From an uncultured Saprospiraceae bacterium (GTDB lineage: Bacteria; Bacteroidota; Bacteroidia; Chitinophagales; Saprospiraceae), in NCBI GenBank assembly GCA_937921825.1, contig CAKZVK010000058.1:1-37027 (forward strand): a stretch of 37,027 nucleotides of DNA. Direction: 5' to 3'. Position numbers and translations under genes: made by a program. Numbering within the stretch: the stretch's first letter is position 1; each line of letters begins with the position of its first letter. A model generated the notes under the pieces. The model did no database searches. It worked only from the letters and a program-made list of their open reading frames with translations, and had not been told where the DNA came from. Shown piece by piece: positions 1-7,459 of the stretch.

Positions 1-69
1 AGTATCGCTGTACCAGTCGAGATGAATCAGAGCTTTTACTTGAATATACTGAAGCGTCTCGAAAACTAA
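1..69 (+). CDS. C-terminal end of an unidentified gene (5' truncated)
   Basis: Frame 1 is open from the window edge for 22 codons and stops at TAA 67-69, nine bases before a strong terminator hairpin; that spacing is the main reason to believe the frame. The tail reads SIAVPVEMNQSFYLNILKRL followed by EN. It is too short to assign a family. Frame 3 is also open but its stop lies inside the terminator stem, which makes it less likely. Confidence 0.4.
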   Translation, partial: SIAVPVEMNQSFYLNILKRLEN

Positions 70-78
70 TTATTAACG

Positions 79-114
79 ACCACCTTCGATAGCTTATATC
101 GAGGGTGGTTTTTT
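79..114 (+). terminator. Rho-independent terminator
   Basis: A 13-bp stem (79-91 with 97-109, one G-U pair) closes a five-base loop and is followed by a T run at 109-114. It sits just after the stop codon at 69 and ends the transcript entering from the left edge. Confidence 0.85.
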
Positions 115-514
115 ACTAAAACACATTGATAAGTAACAGCAGAACAAGACTATTTGCTTAAGAGGCATACAACTAAATAGGTTTGTAGCTCACTCAAAAA
201 ATTATTCAGTTTGTTCTGAAAAAACCACCAAATAATCCGAACAGTAGAACCCCTTAGTTGTTTTATTATTGAATGGACAAAGGTACTTTCAGTGATATTG
301 AATTTCTATGCTCTATGCAAGGTTGTGTAGCAGGTGGACTATAAGGAGGAATGAGGTTTCTTTTGCATTGTGGACCTTATATTAATCTTAATGATCCAAC
401 AAAGCTCATTATCTAGCTGAACTTTAAAAAAAAAGTGGAAATCTGAAATCCAATATCGATCCCATACCCGTATGTATTGTAGTAGCTCTTTTATCTAATC
501 TAAAAACGCAAATT
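115..514. other. Gene-free stretch, about 400 bp
   Basis: No convincing coding frame, RNA gene or repeat is visible. It contains short A/T runs and only tiny ORFs, such as a 25-codon one near 309-386 without recognisable features. A weak six-base inverted repeat (341-346 with 375-380) has a 28-base loop and is probably chance. The promoter of the following three-gene cluster should lie here, but I found no clean TAnnTTTG box. Confidence 0.5.
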
Positions 515-814
515 ATGAATACTAAGAAGAATCTTGCACTTGTAGTAATAGGCTTACTTCAGTTGTTTGCTCTAGAGAGTATGACTGCCCAGTCTATAAT
601 TTTGGTTAATGGTGAGCCCACAAAGGTAATACTCGAAAACACTGACATAGCGGAGGTTATACCAGCTGATCTAAGTGATTATATGAAAGACTTTGATAAC
701 TTCGCCCCTACTGAAAATTACTTCCAGAAGCTTCCCTTGATTCGTGTAAAGCCTATCTATGCTAACACGAATGACAGAGAGTCAATAGTCCTCACAAGAG
801 AAACAGAAGAATAG
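515..814 (+). CDS. Small exported protein of unknown function (99 aa)
   Basis: I do not recognise the family. Residues 1-25 form a signal peptide: MNTKK n-region, a hydrophobic stretch ALVVIGLLQLFALE, and a cleavage site after SMTA before QS. The mature part is about 74 residues, acidic, without cysteines, and contains EVIPADLSDYMKDFDNFAP. No lipobox is present, so it should be periplasmic, secreted or surface associated. The next gene starts 37 bp after the stop, and a TonB-dependent receptor follows, so the three may form one transcript. The ATG at 515 fits because the signal peptide begins directly there. Confidence 0.7.
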   Translation: MNTKKNLALVVIGLLQLFALESMTAQSIILVNGEPTKVILENTDIAEVIPADLSDYMKDFDNFAPTENYFQKLPLIRVKPIYANTNDRESIVLTRETEE

Positions 815-851
815 TCAGAATACAATTTACAATACGAAAAGAATCAACAAC

Positions 852-1088
852 ATGGAAAATACTAAGCTATACAATAGGTTTTCTAAGGACATTGATTGGT
901 CAGTGAGATTTTTATCTATCTACAATATAAATGTCAATAAAGCCTCCGAAATCGTACAGGATATCATAGACGATTTATCAGCAGTGAGTTGGTCTCACAA
1001 GACAGAGCCCATTAGACAAAAACTCTTTATGGAACGGCTCAGAGAAAAGGTAAGGTTTCTCAAAGAATCCTCTACCGTAGCTGCTTAA
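852..1088 (+). CDS. Small cytoplasmic protein of unknown function (78 aa)
   Basis: The protein has no signal peptide or membrane segment and looks mostly helical. Residues 30-42 (KASEIVQDIIDDL) resemble the helix of ECF sigma factor region 2 that typically reads AEDIVQDVFLKL. The C-terminal half is basic (ERLREKVRFLKES). No region-4 helix-turn-helix follows, so it is not a complete sigma factor; the resemblance may be chance. It lies 37 bp after the small exported protein and 30 bp before a TonB-dependent receptor, consistent with an operon. Calling it a gene rests on this packing and on the plausible amino-acid composition. Confidence 0.6.
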   Translation: MENTKLYNRFSKDIDWSVRFLSIYNINVNKASEIVQDIIDDLSAVSWSHKTEPIRQKLFMERLREKVRFLKESSTVAA

Positions 1089-1118
1089 TCTATCGCTGAC
1101 CAACTACAGACTACCACA

Positions 1119-3335
1119 ATGCAAAACCTACTTATACTCTCTATCCTAACTCTTCTATCTGTATGCAGCAATGCGCAAGATTTGGAGGGTACTATAAAAG
1201 ATGCAAATAGCAACCCTATTTCATACAGCCTTATACATGCGCCACAATACAACATGCATACCCATAGCGACGACAGTGGGAGATTTAGATTATCGAATAT
1301 TAAAGTCGGTGATACTTTAGAAATATCTCACCTGAGTTATGAACCGCAAACTATTGTAATACAGGAGCTGAAGCCAACAACTATTACGCTTAAGGAAACA
1401 ACCATCTCTCTAGATGCCATTGTCATCTCAAATGACCTAACCTCGACAGACATCATTTCTGAGCTAGACACAAGAATAAAACCAGTGAACTCTTCTCAAG
1501 AGATCTTGGCTAAGGTGCCTGGTCTATTCATAGGTCAGCATGCTGGAGGTGGGAAAGCAGAACAGATTTTTCTCAGAGGCTTTGACATAGATCATGGAAC
1601 AGACATCACGATCACAGCGGATGGTATTCCGGTAAATATGGTCTCTCATGCACATGGTCAGGGCTATGCCGATTTGCATTTTATTATACCTGAGACTATA
1701 GAAAAAATCGATTTCGGTCTAGGACCCTATTACGCTAATCGTGGCAACTTTAATACTGCTGGCTATGTAGATTTTGCCACAAAGAAAAACCTCGAAAGCA
1801 ACCAGATAAAACTAGAGCTAGGTCAGAACCAAACGAGACGATTACTCTCTATGATTAAGATTTTGGATCAAAAAAGAAACAGAGCTTATCTAGCGGGAGA
1901 ATATCTCTTATCTAATGGCCCCTTTATCAGCCCTCAGAACTTTTCGAGAGCAAATATTCTAGGAAACTTCTCCAGCGATCTATCAGCATCTTCTTCACTT
2001 AATATCTCCCTATCTCACTTCACAAGTAGCTGGGATGCCTCAGGGCAGATTCCGCAGAGAGCGGTAGATGATGGGACGATTACACGATTCGGAGCGATAG
2101 ATGATACAGAAGGCGGCTACACCTCTAGGTCTAATTTTATTCTAGACTATAAGAAGTTTCTCAATTCTAATTCTATCATAAAGAGTAAGATCTATCTTTC
2201 CAACTACAACTTTGAGCTCTTCTCTAATTTCACTTTCTTCCTCGAGGATGAAGAGAATGGAGATCAGATATTACAAAAAGAAAACAGATACCTCTATGGT
2301 ATGAATACAGAATATTCAAGGAGTATAAGCCGCACTAATTTTGAGGCGCATTTTGATATAGGACTAGATCTAAGAATAGATGATAGTCGTAATAATCAAT
2401 TGGCTAATACACTGAATAGAACGACGGTATTAAACTTCATACAGAAAGGCGATGTTACTGAAAACAACTTAGCTGCATACCTTAATACAGAAATTGAATT
2501 GGGGAAATTCAAACTTAATCCATCAGTAAGAGTAGATAATTTTGCCTACACTTACCTAGATGACCTCTCTCCAGAGTACAGCAAGACAACTGCAACAAGA
2601 TCTATTGTCAGTCCTAAACTGAATCTCTTCTACAGCCACTCCAAAAACTTACAGTTCTATACCAAGCTCGGAAAAGGATTCCATACCAATGATGCAAGAG
2701 CCTTCATCAATGCAGAAGACTTAAATACTATCCCAGCTGCCTATGGTTATGACCTAGGGACGGTATACAAACCTATACCTAGTGTGATGCTAAATATTGC
2801 TTACTGGAGTCTCTATCTAGAGCAAGAGTTTGTCTATGTCGGTGATGCTGGTGTCGTAGAGCCGAGTGGTAAATCACAAAGAAGAGGCTTTGATTTATCA
2901 ATAAGATTCCAGCCTATCGAATGGCTTTTCTTCAATGCAGACGCTAACTACACTATAGCTAGATCTCTGAATGTAGAACCAGGTCAAGATTTCATACCTC
3001 TAGCACCAGATTTCACTTTTAAATCCGGGCTAACACTTAAGCACCATTCTGGCTTAAGTGGTAGTCTAGATCTAAGGCACATAAACAATAGACCAGCTAA
3101 CGAAGACAACTCTATCGTGGCGCTAGGCTATACCGTAACTGACTTGTCCATGAGCTATTCTTTCTCTAACCTGACCCTAGGTTTCCAGATCCAGAATCTG
3201 TTTAATACAGAATGGAATGAAACACAGTTTGCTACTGAGTCAAGATTATTTGATGAGGCAGAAAGTGTAGAAGAGATTCACTTCACGCCTGGGACACCGT
3301 TTTTTGCTAAGGGCATTGTGGAGTATAGGTTTTAA
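1119..3335 (+). CDS. TonB-dependent outer-membrane receptor
   Basis: This 738-residue protein begins with a signal peptide (residues 1-19, cleavage before QDLEG). A carboxypeptidase-regulatory-like beta-sandwich follows (about 20-95, including GTIKDANSNPISYS and DDSGRFRLSNIKVGD), then a plug domain (about 105-220) and a barrel ending in aromatic FRF-like residues (VEYRF). The plug carries HAGGGKAEQIFLRGFDIDHG and a histidine-containing segment VSHAHGQGYADLHF, which I associate with a conserved subgroup of TonB receptors. Family members import siderophores, metals, vitamins or glycans with TonB-ExbBD energy; the substrate here cannot be read from sequence. It is the last gene of a possible three-gene transcript and has no SusD partner next to it. 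Confidence 0.9.
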   Translation: MQNLLILSILTLLSVCSNAQDLEGTIKDANSNPISYSLIHAPQYNMHTHSDDSGRFRLSNIKVGDTLEISHLSYEPQTIVIQELKPTTITLKETTISLDAIVISNDLTSTDIISELDTRIKPVNSSQEILAKVPGLFIGQHAGGGKAEQIFLRGFDIDHGTDITITADGIPVNMVSHAHGQGYADLHFIIPETIEKIDFGLGPYYANRGNFNTAGYVDFATKKNLESNQIKLELGQNQTRRLLSMIKILDQKRNRAYLAGEYLLSNGPFISPQNFSRANILGNFSSDLSASSSLNISLSHFTSSWDASGQIPQRAVDDGTITRFGAIDDTEGGYTSRSNFILDYKKFLNSNSIIKSKIYLSNYNFELFSNFTFFLEDEENGDQILQKENRYLYGMNTEYSRSISRTNFEAHFDIGLDLRIDDSRNNQLANTLNRTTVLNFIQKGDVTENNLAAYLNTEIELGKFKLNPSVRVDNFAYTYLDDLSPEYSKTTATRSIVSPKLNLFYSHSKNLQFYTKLGKGFHTNDARAFINAEDLNTIPAAYGYDLGTVYKPIPSVMLNIAYWSLYLEQEFVYVGDAGVVEPSGKSQRRGFDLSIRFQPIEWLFFNADANYTIARSLNVEPGQDFIPLAPDFTFKSGLTLKHHSGLSGSLDLRHINNRPANEDNSIVALGYTVTDLSMSYSFSNLTLGFQIQNLFNTEWNETQFATESRLFDEAESVEEIHFTPGTPFFAKGIVEYRF

Positions 3336-3374
3336 GCCTAAAACATGATCGAGAATTGGAGCTAAAAGCTGCAT

Positions 3375-3397
3375 CATAGGTCCCTAATGGTCCTATG
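3375..3397. other. Imperfect hairpin after the TonB receptor gene
   Basis: CATAGG-T-CC pairs with GG-T-CCTATG across a five-base loop, with a single T-T mismatch. There is no T run after it, so it is not a standard intrinsic terminator. It could act as an mRNA 3'-end stabiliser for the gene ending at 3335. Confidence 0.3.
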
Positions 3398-3538
3398 AAA
3401 TGAGAGAATCGAAACATCAGTTTCGGATGAAAAAAGCCCGTCAGCGAGACATAGGACTAACCACTATATAATCAGTAATTTAAGCAAATAAGTGTATTTT
3501 AAATGCGCTATTCGGTTCGCTCATTCCAACAACGACTT

Positions 3539-3868
3539 ATGCAATTTGATAAAGATATAGAATCAGACTTTAAAGAATTATTTTTTGAAGCAAGAGAAGT
3601 ATTACTATCTCATGATGGAATTATTGAAACGAAGAAGGAAAGAATTACAACTTATTCTAATAATCATGGAGGTATATGTCATATGAGAACTATGCCTTAT
3701 GGAATTGATTTTGGATTCTTAAAGGGTGCAAAAATGCTAGATAAATTTGGAGCACTTACGGGCAAAGGAAAAGCGATAAGAGTATTGTCTCAAAAAGGTG
3801 CTTTGGACTTAGAAGTCATAAATTACTACGTGAAGCAAGCTATATCACTAAATGCTAGTAAGAAGTGA
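3539..3868 (+). CDS. DUF1801 domain protein (109 aa)
   Basis: The segment MPYGIDFGFLKGAKMLDKFG followed by ALTGKGKAIRVLS matches the DUF1801 (YdhG-like) family, whose members are small soluble proteins of unsettled function, some annotated as iron-chaperone-like. The longest frame starts at ATG 3503, but its first 12 codons (RYSVRSFQQRL) do not look like the family. I prefer the in-frame ATG at 3539 (MQFDKDIESDF). The stop codon overlaps the GTG start of the AlkD-like gene by four bases, so the two are translationally coupled. The exact role is unknown. Confidence 0.75.
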   Translation: MQFDKDIESDFKELFFEAREVLLSHDGIIETKKERITTYSNNHGGICHMRTMPYGIDFGFLKGAKMLDKFGALTGKGKAIRVLSQKGALDLEVINYYVKQAISLNASKK

Positions 3869-4563
3869 CAGCAAACCAGATTATAGAAGTACTCAAAAGA
3901 GAGGCTAATCCAAATAAGATTATGATTAAGCAAAAAAGATTTGGGATCACTGCTGACAATGCCTTAGGTATATATCACAAAGAATTGAAGGCACTAGCCA
4001 AAACAATTCCGAAGGATGATAAGCTAGCAATTGAGCTTTTCGAATCCAAAATTTACGAAGCTAGGTTACTTTGCAGTAAAATCTTTAACCCCAATAATTT
4101 GACAGAACAATTGATGGATAAATGGACAAGTTCATTTGAAAACTGGGAAATTTGTGATTCCTATTGCATGGGATTATTTGCAAAAAGTAAGCATGCTATA
4201 CCCAAAGCTATAGAATGGAGTCAGAGAACCAGAGAATTTGAAAAAAGAGCGGGATTTACTACGATAGCAGCTTACTGTATGGCAGATAAAAATGCAGATA
4301 ATAAGACCTTTGAACAATTCTTCTCGATTATAAAAAAGGAGAGCACGGATGATAGGTTGTATGTAAAAAAGGCTGTAAACTGGGCTCTAAGAAATATTGG
4401 AAAAAGAAATGTCGATTTGAAATCACAGGCCATAGTCGTTGCAGAGGAGCTTATAGAAAGTAACAATAAGTCAGCCCATTGGATAGGAAAAAATGCTATA
4501 AAGGAGCTAAAAAAGGACAAAATTCGCATTTCTGATTACCCGAGAAACATCTATAGAGCCTAG
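3865..4563 (+). CDS. DNA alkylation repair protein, AlkD-like
   Basis: This 232-residue all-helical protein belongs to the AlkD/DNA alkylation repair family of HEAT-like-repeat glycosylases, which excise N3- and N7-alkylated purines without base flipping. The catalytic trio known from Bacillus cereus AlkD (Trp-109, Asp-113, Trp-187) appears conserved: W94 and D98 in FENWEICD and W173 in KKAVNWALRNIGKRN. The spacing and length match the family. Translation starts at GTG 3865, which overlaps the upstream stop (GTGA), so coupling with the DUF1801 gene is likely. No signal peptide is present. An antisense ORF at 4272-4529 is a shadow of this gene. Confidence 0.88.
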   Translation: MTANQIIEVLKREANPNKIMIKQKRFGITADNALGIYHKELKALAKTIPKDDKLAIELFESKIYEARLLCSKIFNPNNLTEQLMDKWTSSFENWEICDSYCMGLFAKSKHAIPKAIEWSQRTREFEKRAGFTTIAAYCMADKNADNKTFEQFFSIIKKESTDDRLYVKKAVNWALRNIGKRNVDLKSQAIVVAEELIESNNKSAHWIGKNAIKELKKDKIRISDYPRNIYRA

Positions 4564-4735
4564 TTTCTATCCGACATTAATGACTATCCAAGAATTACTT
4601 CGATTAGGAGTATGACAACTACCAAGAGGCAGCCTGAAATAAACAAAACCCTACATATTACGATAAAACACCATGCTTGGCATACTCTTTGTTTACTTAT
4701 AAGCATATGAGTTTTGGTTATTAAATTGAGTAATG

Positions 4736-4763
4736 CCCGTGGAGGAGTCCATGGGTTTTTTTT
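4736..4763 (+). terminator. Rho-independent terminator
   Basis: CCCGTGG (4736-4742) pairs with CCATGGG (4749-4755) around a six-base loop with one G-U pair, and eight T residues follow (4756-4763). It ends whatever transcript comes through the alkD-like gene or begins in the stretch after it. Confidence 0.85.
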
Positions 4764-4823
4764 ATGCCCTACTCTATTCTTATGTCTTCTCTTATCTCCA
4801 CTCAGAATTAGTCATATATACAT

Positions 4824-4854
4824 TTTGTTAGTTTAGGACTTAAAGTTACTTTCA
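4824..4854 (+). promoter_or_regulatory. Candidate promoter of ald
   Basis: TTTG at 4824-4827 and TACTTTCA at 4847-4854 are separated by 19 bases, the spacing known for Bacteroidota sigma-A promoters (TTTG / TAnnTTTG). The -7 box matches the consensus incompletely (TTCA instead of TTTG). The start codon is 38 bases further on. Confidence 0.35.
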
Positions 4855-4892
4855 GGACCTATTAATACTAACCAAACTAATATCTAATACTC

Positions 4893-5996
4893 ATGATAAT
4901 CGGAGTTCCAAAAGAAATCAAAACTAATGAGAACCGTGTCTCTATGACTCCAGCAGGTGTTCTCGAACTTACCAAAAGAAAGCACCAAGTATATGTGCAG
5001 ACTAAAGCTGGCGAAGGCTCAGGTTACTCAGATAAAGATTACAAATCTGCAGGCGCTAAAATCCTTAAGACCATAGAAGCAGTCTATAAGAAAGCAGAAA
5101 TGATAGTAAAGGTCAAGGAGCCAATAAAGGCAGAGTACGACCTTGTTAAAGATGATCAGTTACTTTTTACCTATTTTCATTTTGCTTCTTATAAGCCTCT
5201 AACAGATGCAATGATAAAGAGCAATGCCGTCTGTCTTGCGTATGAGACAGTAACTGCTGATGATGGTTCACTACCCCTACTAGTACCGATGTCAGAGGTC
5301 GCTGGTAGAATGGCAACGCAGGAAGGTGCTAAGTATCTAGAAAAACCAATGGGCGGAAGAGGAATACTCTTAGGAGGAGTACCTGGCGTCCTTCCTGCCA
5401 ATGTGATGATTCTAGGTGGAGGTATCGTAGGTACTAATGCTGCTAAGATGGCTGCAGGTCTAGGGGCTAATGTCTTCATTCTGGATATCAACCTTAACAG
5501 ACTCAGAGAGTTAGATGATATCATGGCTCCTAATGTGATGACGATGTTTTCTAATGAATACAACATCAAGAAGATGATCCCTCAGATGGATCTTATCATA
5601 GGAGCAGTCCTTATCCCAGGTGCTAAGGCACCGCACTTGATTACAAAAAAAATGCTCAAGGATCTGCGTAAAGGCACTGTCCTAGTTGATGTTGCTGTAG
5701 ATCAGGGAGGATGTATCCAGACCTGCAAGCCTACTACCCACAGTAAACCTACTTACGTAATTGATGATATTCTACACTATTGTGTAGCTAATATGCCAGG
5801 GGCTGTGCCATACACAAGTACTATAGCTCTGACGAATGCTACTCTACCCTTTGTGCTAAAGCTGGCATCTAAAGGCTGGCAAAAAGCTTGTAAAGAAGAT
5901 GCACATTTGGCTAATGGTCTGAATATAGTGAATGGAAAGGTTGTGCATGAAGGTGTGGCAAAGGCCTTTAAGTATAAGTTGGATAGTGTAAGTTAG
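4893..5996 (+). CDS. ald: Alanine dehydrogenase
   Basis: The enzyme catalyses NAD-dependent interconversion of L-alanine with pyruvate and ammonium in the cytoplasm. The 367-residue length is that of the family. The N-terminal signature MIIGVPKEIKTNENRVSMTP is present. Catalytic Lys75 (KVKEP), His96 (FTYFHF) and Asp270 (VDVAVDQGG) fall at the positions expected from characterised Ald enzymes. The NAD-binding Rossmann motif is at about 171-198 (VMILGGGIVGTNAAKMAAGL). It appears monocistronic: a terminator lies before it and a 120-bp gap after it. An antisense ORF at 5189-5569 is a shadow. Confidence 0.97.
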   Translation: MIIGVPKEIKTNENRVSMTPAGVLELTKRKHQVYVQTKAGEGSGYSDKDYKSAGAKILKTIEAVYKKAEMIVKVKEPIKAEYDLVKDDQLLFTYFHFASYKPLTDAMIKSNAVCLAYETVTADDGSLPLLVPMSEVAGRMATQEGAKYLEKPMGGRGILLGGVPGVLPANVMILGGGIVGTNAAKMAAGLGANVFILDINLNRLRELDDIMAPNVMTMFSNEYNIKKMIPQMDLIIGAVLIPGAKAPHLITKKMLKDLRKGTVLVDVAVDQGGCIQTCKPTTHSKPTYVIDDILHYCVANMPGAVPYTSTIALTNATLPFVLKLASKGWQKACKEDAHLANGLNIVNGKVVHEGVAKAFKYKLDSVS

Positions 5997-6116
5997 GTCA
6001 TATTAGCTATTTATATAAAGTAACTTAAATTTTGTGCAATAGGTATTCGGACTTATTTTATTTATTCCTATATTAAAGTGATAGAATTTTATTTTCTCTA
6101 CTAAAACTTTCTCAAT

Positions 6117-6365
6117 ATGGTGATAACTTATAATGAACTTCGAGATATCAAACACAGCTTACCAACTGGCAGTGTATCTAGAATCGCTCAAACGCTTCAA
6201 GTAGATGAGCAAACTGTAAGAAATTATTTTGGAGCCAATGATTACGAATCAGGCGATATTGCAGGAAAACACTATCAACAAGGCCCTAAGGGAGGGATTG
6301 TTACTTTAGAAGACACAAAAATTATTGATTTAGCTCAGAAGATTATCAAAGAAAGTTCAAACTAA
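6117..6365 (+). CDS. Small HTH-like putative DNA-binding protein (82 aa)
   Basis: Residues about 19-40 (SVSRIAQTLQVDEQTVRNYF) read as a helix-turn-helix: an alanine-containing first helix, a turn at LQVD, and a recognition helix EQTVRNYFG. A conserved-looking tail follows (KHYQQGPKGGIVTLEDTKI). I recognise this as a type of short protein that recurs in Bacteroidota genomes, without an established function. It stands alone, between ald (120 bp upstream) and a terminator, with mazG converging. Confidence 0.7.
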   Translation: MVITYNELRDIKHSLPTGSVSRIAQTLQVDEQTVRNYFGANDYESGDIAGKHYQQGPKGGIVTLEDTKIIDLAQKIIKESSN

Positions 6366-6387
6366 AAACGTTCATTATAAGAAACAC

Positions 6388-6416
6388 AAGGCTGCCTTAG
6401 GGCGGCCTTTTCTTTT
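6388..6416 (+). terminator. Rho-independent terminator
   Basis: AAGGCTGCC (6388-6396) pairs with GGCGGCCTT (6401-6409), closing a TTAG loop with one G-U pair. The T-rich tract runs to 6416 with one C interruption. It terminates the small HTH-like gene; because it lies between convergent genes it might also slow mazG transcripts, but the T tract favours the plus strand. Confidence 0.85.
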
Positions 6417-6439
6417 TGTATTATCACTTCCCTTTACTA

Positions 6440-7195
6440 TCACTTCTTCTTACTCTCCTCCCACAGTGCATCCATCTCTTCGAGGTTCATATCGACGAGC
6501 TCTTTTGAGGCATGCGCTTCTATATACTCGAAGCGCTTTTTGAATTTGATGTTTATTTTCTCCAGAGCAGCCTCTGGATCAATACCTTGGAATCGTGCAT
6601 AATTTACTAGACTGAAAAGCAGGTCGCCGAACTCTTCTTCTATATGGGCCGCATCTCCTTCTTCAACGGCCTCCTCCAGCTCCTCTTTCTCTTCAAGGAC
6701 CTTATCCCAGACATCTTCCAGCTTATCCCATTCAAATCCGACTGTGGCAGTCTTCTCCTGTAATCGATAAGCTTTGACCATAGCGGGCAGAGATTTAGGA
6801 ACACCTTGTAGGACAGATTTCTTACCCTCCGCCAGCTTAATTGCTTCCCAGTTCTTCTTGACATCTTCATCAGAACTGACAGAAGCGTCACCATAGATAT
6901 GTGGATGTCTTTTGACGAGTTTATCACAGATAGCATGTAGAGATTCTTCTAGTGTGAAAGCTTCTTTCTCACTCCCTATCTTGGCATAGAATACCAGATG
7001 TAAAAAGAGATCTCCTACCTCTTCTTTGATACCCTCATAATCATCTTCAATGATGGCATCCACGAGTTCATACATTTCCTCTATAGTGAGCTTACGTAAG
7101 GTATGAATGGTCTGTTTCTGATCCCAAGGGCATTTCTCTCTCAGATCATCCATAATATTTACTAACCGCATAAAAGCTTCTGCTTTTGGATCCAT
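6440..7195 (-). CDS. mazG: Nucleoside triphosphate pyrophosphohydrolase MazG
   Basis: MazG hydrolyses NTPs and dNTPs to the monophosphate and pyrophosphate, a housekeeping or stress function in the cytoplasm. The 251 residues contain the usual two tandem MazG repeats. The first has the metal-binding pattern E39-E40-x-x-E43 and E58-E59-x-x-D62 (CPWDQKQT, IEEMYELVDAI, KEEVGDLFLHL). The second has EEKEELEEAV near 168-177 and EEEFGDLLFSLVNYAR near 186-201. Length agrees with E. coli MazG (263). It is divergent from a small membrane protein whose probable -33 box lies inside the first codons of mazG. Confidence 0.95.
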   Translation of the reverse strand: MDPKAEAFMRLVNIMDDLREKCPWDQKQTIHTLRKLTIEEMYELVDAIIEDDYEGIKEEVGDLFLHLVFYAKIGSEKEAFTLEESLHAICDKLVKRHPHIYGDASVSSDEDVKKNWEAIKLAEGKKSVLQGVPKSLPAMVKAYRLQEKTATVGFEWDKLEDVWDKVLEEKEELEEAVEEGDAAHIEEEFGDLLFSLVNYARFQGIDPEAALEKINIKFKKRFEYIEAHASKELVDMNLEEMDALWEESKKK

Positions 7196-7218
7196 ATCAA
7201 CTCTTTAGTCTATTTTTG
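7185..7218 (+). promoter_or_regulatory. Promoter with perfect TAnnTTTG box
   Basis: TATTTTTG at 7211-7218 is a perfect Bacteroidota -7 element, with TTTG at 7185-7188 at a 22-base spacing. Transcription would start near 7225. This decides the start of the downstream gene: the longer frame's first codon at 7218 would lie upstream of the transcript. The -33 box sits within the 5' end of mazG on the other strand. Confidence 0.6.
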
Positions 7219-7244
7219 TGTTACTATTCAAATACAATAATACA

Positions 7245-7454
7245 ATGACTGGATTACTTTCCACATTTGCGATAATCTTTTCCATCTTTCTCATTGCCTT
7301 TGTAATGATTAACATTAGGCATATCGTCACTGGTAATGAATTCAGAGGGTCATGTGCCACTAATAATCCTATGCTCAAGAATAATATAGGAGAATGTGGT
7401 GTCTGCGGTAAGAAACCAGAAGAAGAATGTAAGATGCCCGAGCAGCATGCGTAA
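7245..7454 (+). CDS. Small four-cysteine membrane protein, NqrM-like
   Basis: The 69-residue protein has one membrane helix (about 3-23, LLSTFAIIFSIFLIAFVMI) and a C-terminal cysteine cluster at C37, C51, C54 and C62 (FRGSCATNN, GECGVCGKKPEEEC). The layout of one N-terminal helix plus four cysteines resembles NqrM, the maturation factor proposed to deliver iron to the Na+-translocating NADH:quinone reductase. Bacteroidota commonly carry Na+-NQR. No nqr genes are in this window, so the assignment is inference. I start at ATG 7245 rather than 7218 because the -7 promoter box covers 7211-7218. Confidence 0.65.
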   Translation: MTGLLSTFAIIFSIFLIAFVMINIRHIVTGNEFRGSCATNNPMLKNNIGECGVCGKKPEEECKMPEQHA

Positions 7455-7459
7455 GTAGG

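Larger units (their letters stand above)
4564..4892. other. Intergenic region between alkD-like gene and ald
   Basis: The 329 bp contain no plausible protein gene. An intrinsic terminator lies at 4736-4763, 172 bp beyond the alkD-like stop, and a candidate promoter for ald lies at 4824-4854. The segment 4564-4735 is either a long 3' UTR or could hold a small RNA ending at the terminator; no known RNA family is recognisable by eye. Confidence 0.5.

Noticed and set aside
115-514. tRNA or other structured RNA gene in the first long gap
   Set aside because: I looked for a T-loop GTTCAAATC-like stretch and a matching acceptor stem and found none.
1119-3335. SusC of a SusCD glycan-uptake pair
   Set aside because: No SusD-like lipoprotein gene is adjacent, the length is shorter than typical SusC, and no glycoside hydrolase genes are nearby.
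3375-3429. Hairpins after the TonB receptor gene as an intrinsic terminator
   Set aside because: Neither the 3375-3397 stem nor the small GAAAC/GTTTC one is followed by a T run.
6640-6936. 98-aa minus-strand ORF inside mazG
   Set aside because: It lies in another frame of the intact mazG gene, whose catalytic motifs are all in the main frame.
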